7,537 nt of DNA, taken from NCBI GenBank assembly GCA_001796045.1, contig MGLN01000109.1, positions 1 through 7,537 of the forward strand. Direction: 5' to 3'. The notes beneath the pieces are model-generated. The model worked only from the letters and a program-made list of their open reading frames with translations. It made no database searches and was not told where the DNA came from. A program made the position numbers and the translations under genes. The stretch is from Caulobacterales bacterium RIFOXYB1_FULL_67_16. GTDB taxonomy: Bacteria; Pseudomonadota; Alphaproteobacteria; Caulobacterales; Caulobacteraceae. Positions 6,689 to 7,537 of this stretch are shown here, one piece after another. Every line of letters starts with the position of its first letter. The first letter of the stretch is position 1.

Positions 6689-6843
6689 TGGCTACCTTCA
6701 CCCGCTCATCCCGGCGAAAGCCCGGACCCAGTTCTCTGGGCGATTGCCATCAACGCGATGTCATCGTCTTCAATCCCAAACACCGTGCCTCCCAAAAGCA
6801 CTGGGTCCCGGCTTTCGCCGGGATGAGCGGAGTTTTTGCGTGA
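6688..6843 (+). CDS. 51-residue open frame across the palindromic element (possible coupling ORF, product unlikely to matter)
   Basis: ATG at 6688 shares one base with the metH1 stop (TGATG, the same junction type as metF/metH1). The frame stays open through the whole repeat element and stops at TGA 6841-6843, which overlaps the GTG start of metH2 at 6840. The product is basic and shows no fold. It contains WVPAFAGMS near the end, the peptide commonly translated from this kind of repeat. It could carry ribosomes from metH1 to metH2. Whether it is translated is unknown, and chance openness in GC-rich DNA is a real alternative. Confidence 0.3.
   Translation: MATFTRSSRRKPGPSSLGDCHQRDVIVFNPKHRASQKHWVPAFAGMSGVFA
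6702..6830. repeat. 129-bp palindromic repeat element (REP/MITE-like) between the metH halves
   Basis: Two 31-bp inverted arms, 6702-6732 and 6800-6830, match at 30 of 31 positions and enclose a 67-bp centre. Each arm contains its own short hairpin. In the right arm CCCGGC-TTTC-GCCGGG (6807-6822) is perfect; in the left arm (6710-6725) one pair is broken by C at 6723. The arm sequence, containing CATCCCGGCGAAAGCC, is of a kind widely dispersed in alphaproteobacterial genomes. The centre has a small palindrome, CGATG-T-CATCG (6756-6766). The element contains no transposase. As RNA it could form a long stem-loop inside the operon mRNA. Confidence 0.9.
6829..6832 (+). promoter_or_regulatory. Ribosome binding site for metH part 2, at the edge of the repeat
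   Basis: GGAG sits 7 nt before GTG 6840. Its first two bases are the last two of the repeat's right arm, so it borders the long stem and may be partly hidden when the arms pair. Confidence 0.6.
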
Positions 6844-7537
6844 GACCCACCTTCATCAATGTCGGCGAACGAACCAACGTCACCGGCTCGGCCAAATTCC
6901 GCAAGCTGATCGTCGAGGGCGACTACTCGGCCGCGCTCGACGTCGCCCGGCAACAGGTCGAGGCCGGCGCCCAGATCATCGACATCAATATGGACGAGGG
7001 CCTGCTGGACGGCGCCGTCGCCATGCGGACCTTCCTGAACCTGATCGCGGCCGAGCCCGACATCGCCCGTGTGCCGGTGATGATCGACAGCTCCAAATGG
7101 GAGGTGATCGAGGCGGGCCTGAAGTGCGTCCAGGGCAAGCCCATCGTCAACTCGATCAGCATGAAGGAGGGCGAACAAGCCTTCCGCGAACACGCCGTCA
7201 AATGCCTGCGCTACGGCGCCGCCGTCGTGGTCATGGCCTTCGACGAGGTGGGCCAGGCCGACACCGCCGCCCGCAAGATCGAGATCTGCACCCGCGCCTA
7301 TAATATCCTGGTCAACGAGGTCGGCTTCCCGCCCGAGGACATCATCTTCGATCCCAATATCTTCGCCGTGGCGACGGGGATCGAGGAGCACGACAACTAC
7401 GCCGTCGACTTCATCGAGGCGGTCAAGGTCATCAAGGCCACCCTGCCCTACGCCCGCATCTCAGGCGGCGTGTCGAACGTCTCGTTCAGCTTCCGCGGCA
7501 ACGAGCCGGTGCGCCGGGCCATCCACAGCGTCTTCCT
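6840..7537 (+). CDS. metH: Methionine synthase, pterin-binding and downstream domains (split MetH, part 2), 3'-truncated by window edge
   Basis: The visible 232 residues are the 5-methyl-THF-binding barrel of cobalamin-dependent methionine synthase: FINVGERTNVTGSAKF (5-20), AGAQIIDINMDEG (42-54), VPVMIDSSKWEV (78-89), GKPIVNSISMKEG (99-111), VVMAFDEVGQADT (130-142), DIIFDPNIFAVATGIEEH (167-184), ISGGVSNVSFSFRGNEPVR (207-225). Cobalamin-binding and SAM-activation domains should follow beyond the window. It works with the metH1 product, which supplies homocysteine, and with MetF, which supplies methyl-THF. The GTG start at 6840 is chosen because GGAG lies 7 nt upstream and the conserved sequence begins three residues later. 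The frame is open further upstream through the repeat (TTG 6744, CTG 6801), so an automated call could wrongly extend it. A 151-nt gap to metH1, filled by the repeat, is unusual in this otherwise overlapping operon. Confidence 0.93.
   Translation, partial: MRPTFINVGERTNVTGSAKFRKLIVEGDYSAALDVARQQVEAGAQIIDINMDEGLLDGAVAMRTFLNLIAAEPDIARVPVMIDSSKWEVIEAGLKCVQGKPIVNSISMKEGEQAFREHAVKCLRYGAAVVVMAFDEVGQADTAARKIEICTRAYNILVNEVGFPPEDIIFDPNIFAVATGIEEHDNYAVDFIEAVKVIKATLPYARISGGVSNVSFSFRGNEPVRRAIHSVF

Noticed and set aside
6702..6830. Insertion sequence or CRISPR
   Set aside because: There is no transposase and no repeat-spacer series, only one pair of inverted arms, so it is a small palindromic repeat element.
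6744..6839. Upstream starts of metH2 at TTG 6744 or CTG 6801
   Set aside because: They would translate repeat sequence as an N-terminus; GTG 6840 has GGAG at 7 nt and sits directly before the conserved domain.

Overview
The window is very GC-rich, nearly gap-free bacterial chromosome. The protein sequences, the SahR/MetF/split-MetH gene set and the style of the palindromic repeat suggest an alphaproteobacterium, most likely of the Caulobacteraceae (Caulobacter/Brevundimonas type). This placement is inferred from recognition, not from a search.

Left part (1-3199, + strand). It opens inside ettA, the ABC-F translational throttle, which lacks only its first few codons. Directly after it come a DUF433 antitoxin and a DUF5615 PIN-like toxin joined by a 4-nt GTGA overlap. 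The toxin in turn overlaps, by ATGA, a D-2-hydroxyacid dehydrogenase of the glyoxylate/hydroxypyruvate reductase type. The toxin uses CTA, ATA, CGA and AGG codons that its neighbours avoid, so the pair looks acquired.

Middle (3156-3672). A small secreted protein with three EF-hand loops lies on the - strand. Its end overlaps the dehydrogenase end by 44 bp. It is divergent from the next operon, separated by a 115-bp intergenic region holding a clear 26-bp operator palindrome.

Right part (3673-7537, + strand). This is a compact methionine / S-adenosylmethionine cycle operon: sahR (ArsR-type HTH fused to a SAM-methyltransferase-like SAH sensor), metF, metH part 1 (homocysteine-binding domain) and metH part 2 (pterin-binding domain, running off the window). 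sahR/metF and metF/metH1 have overlapping stop and start codons. SahR probably represses its own operon through the palindrome and is released when S-adenosylhomocysteine rises, so that homocysteine is remethylated: MetF makes methyl-THF, and MetH uses it.

The two least ordinary points are at the operon's ends. First, the sahR start region has overlapping palindromes reaching the start codon and no suitably spaced ribosome binding site, so a leaderless or mini-ORF-coupled start is likely. Second, a 129-bp palindromic repeat element sits exactly in the split between the metH halves. It carries an open 51-codon frame whose start overlaps the metH1 stop and whose stop overlaps the metH2 GTG start, and its right arm borders the metH2 ribosome binding site. 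No stretch over 300 bases lacks a gene.
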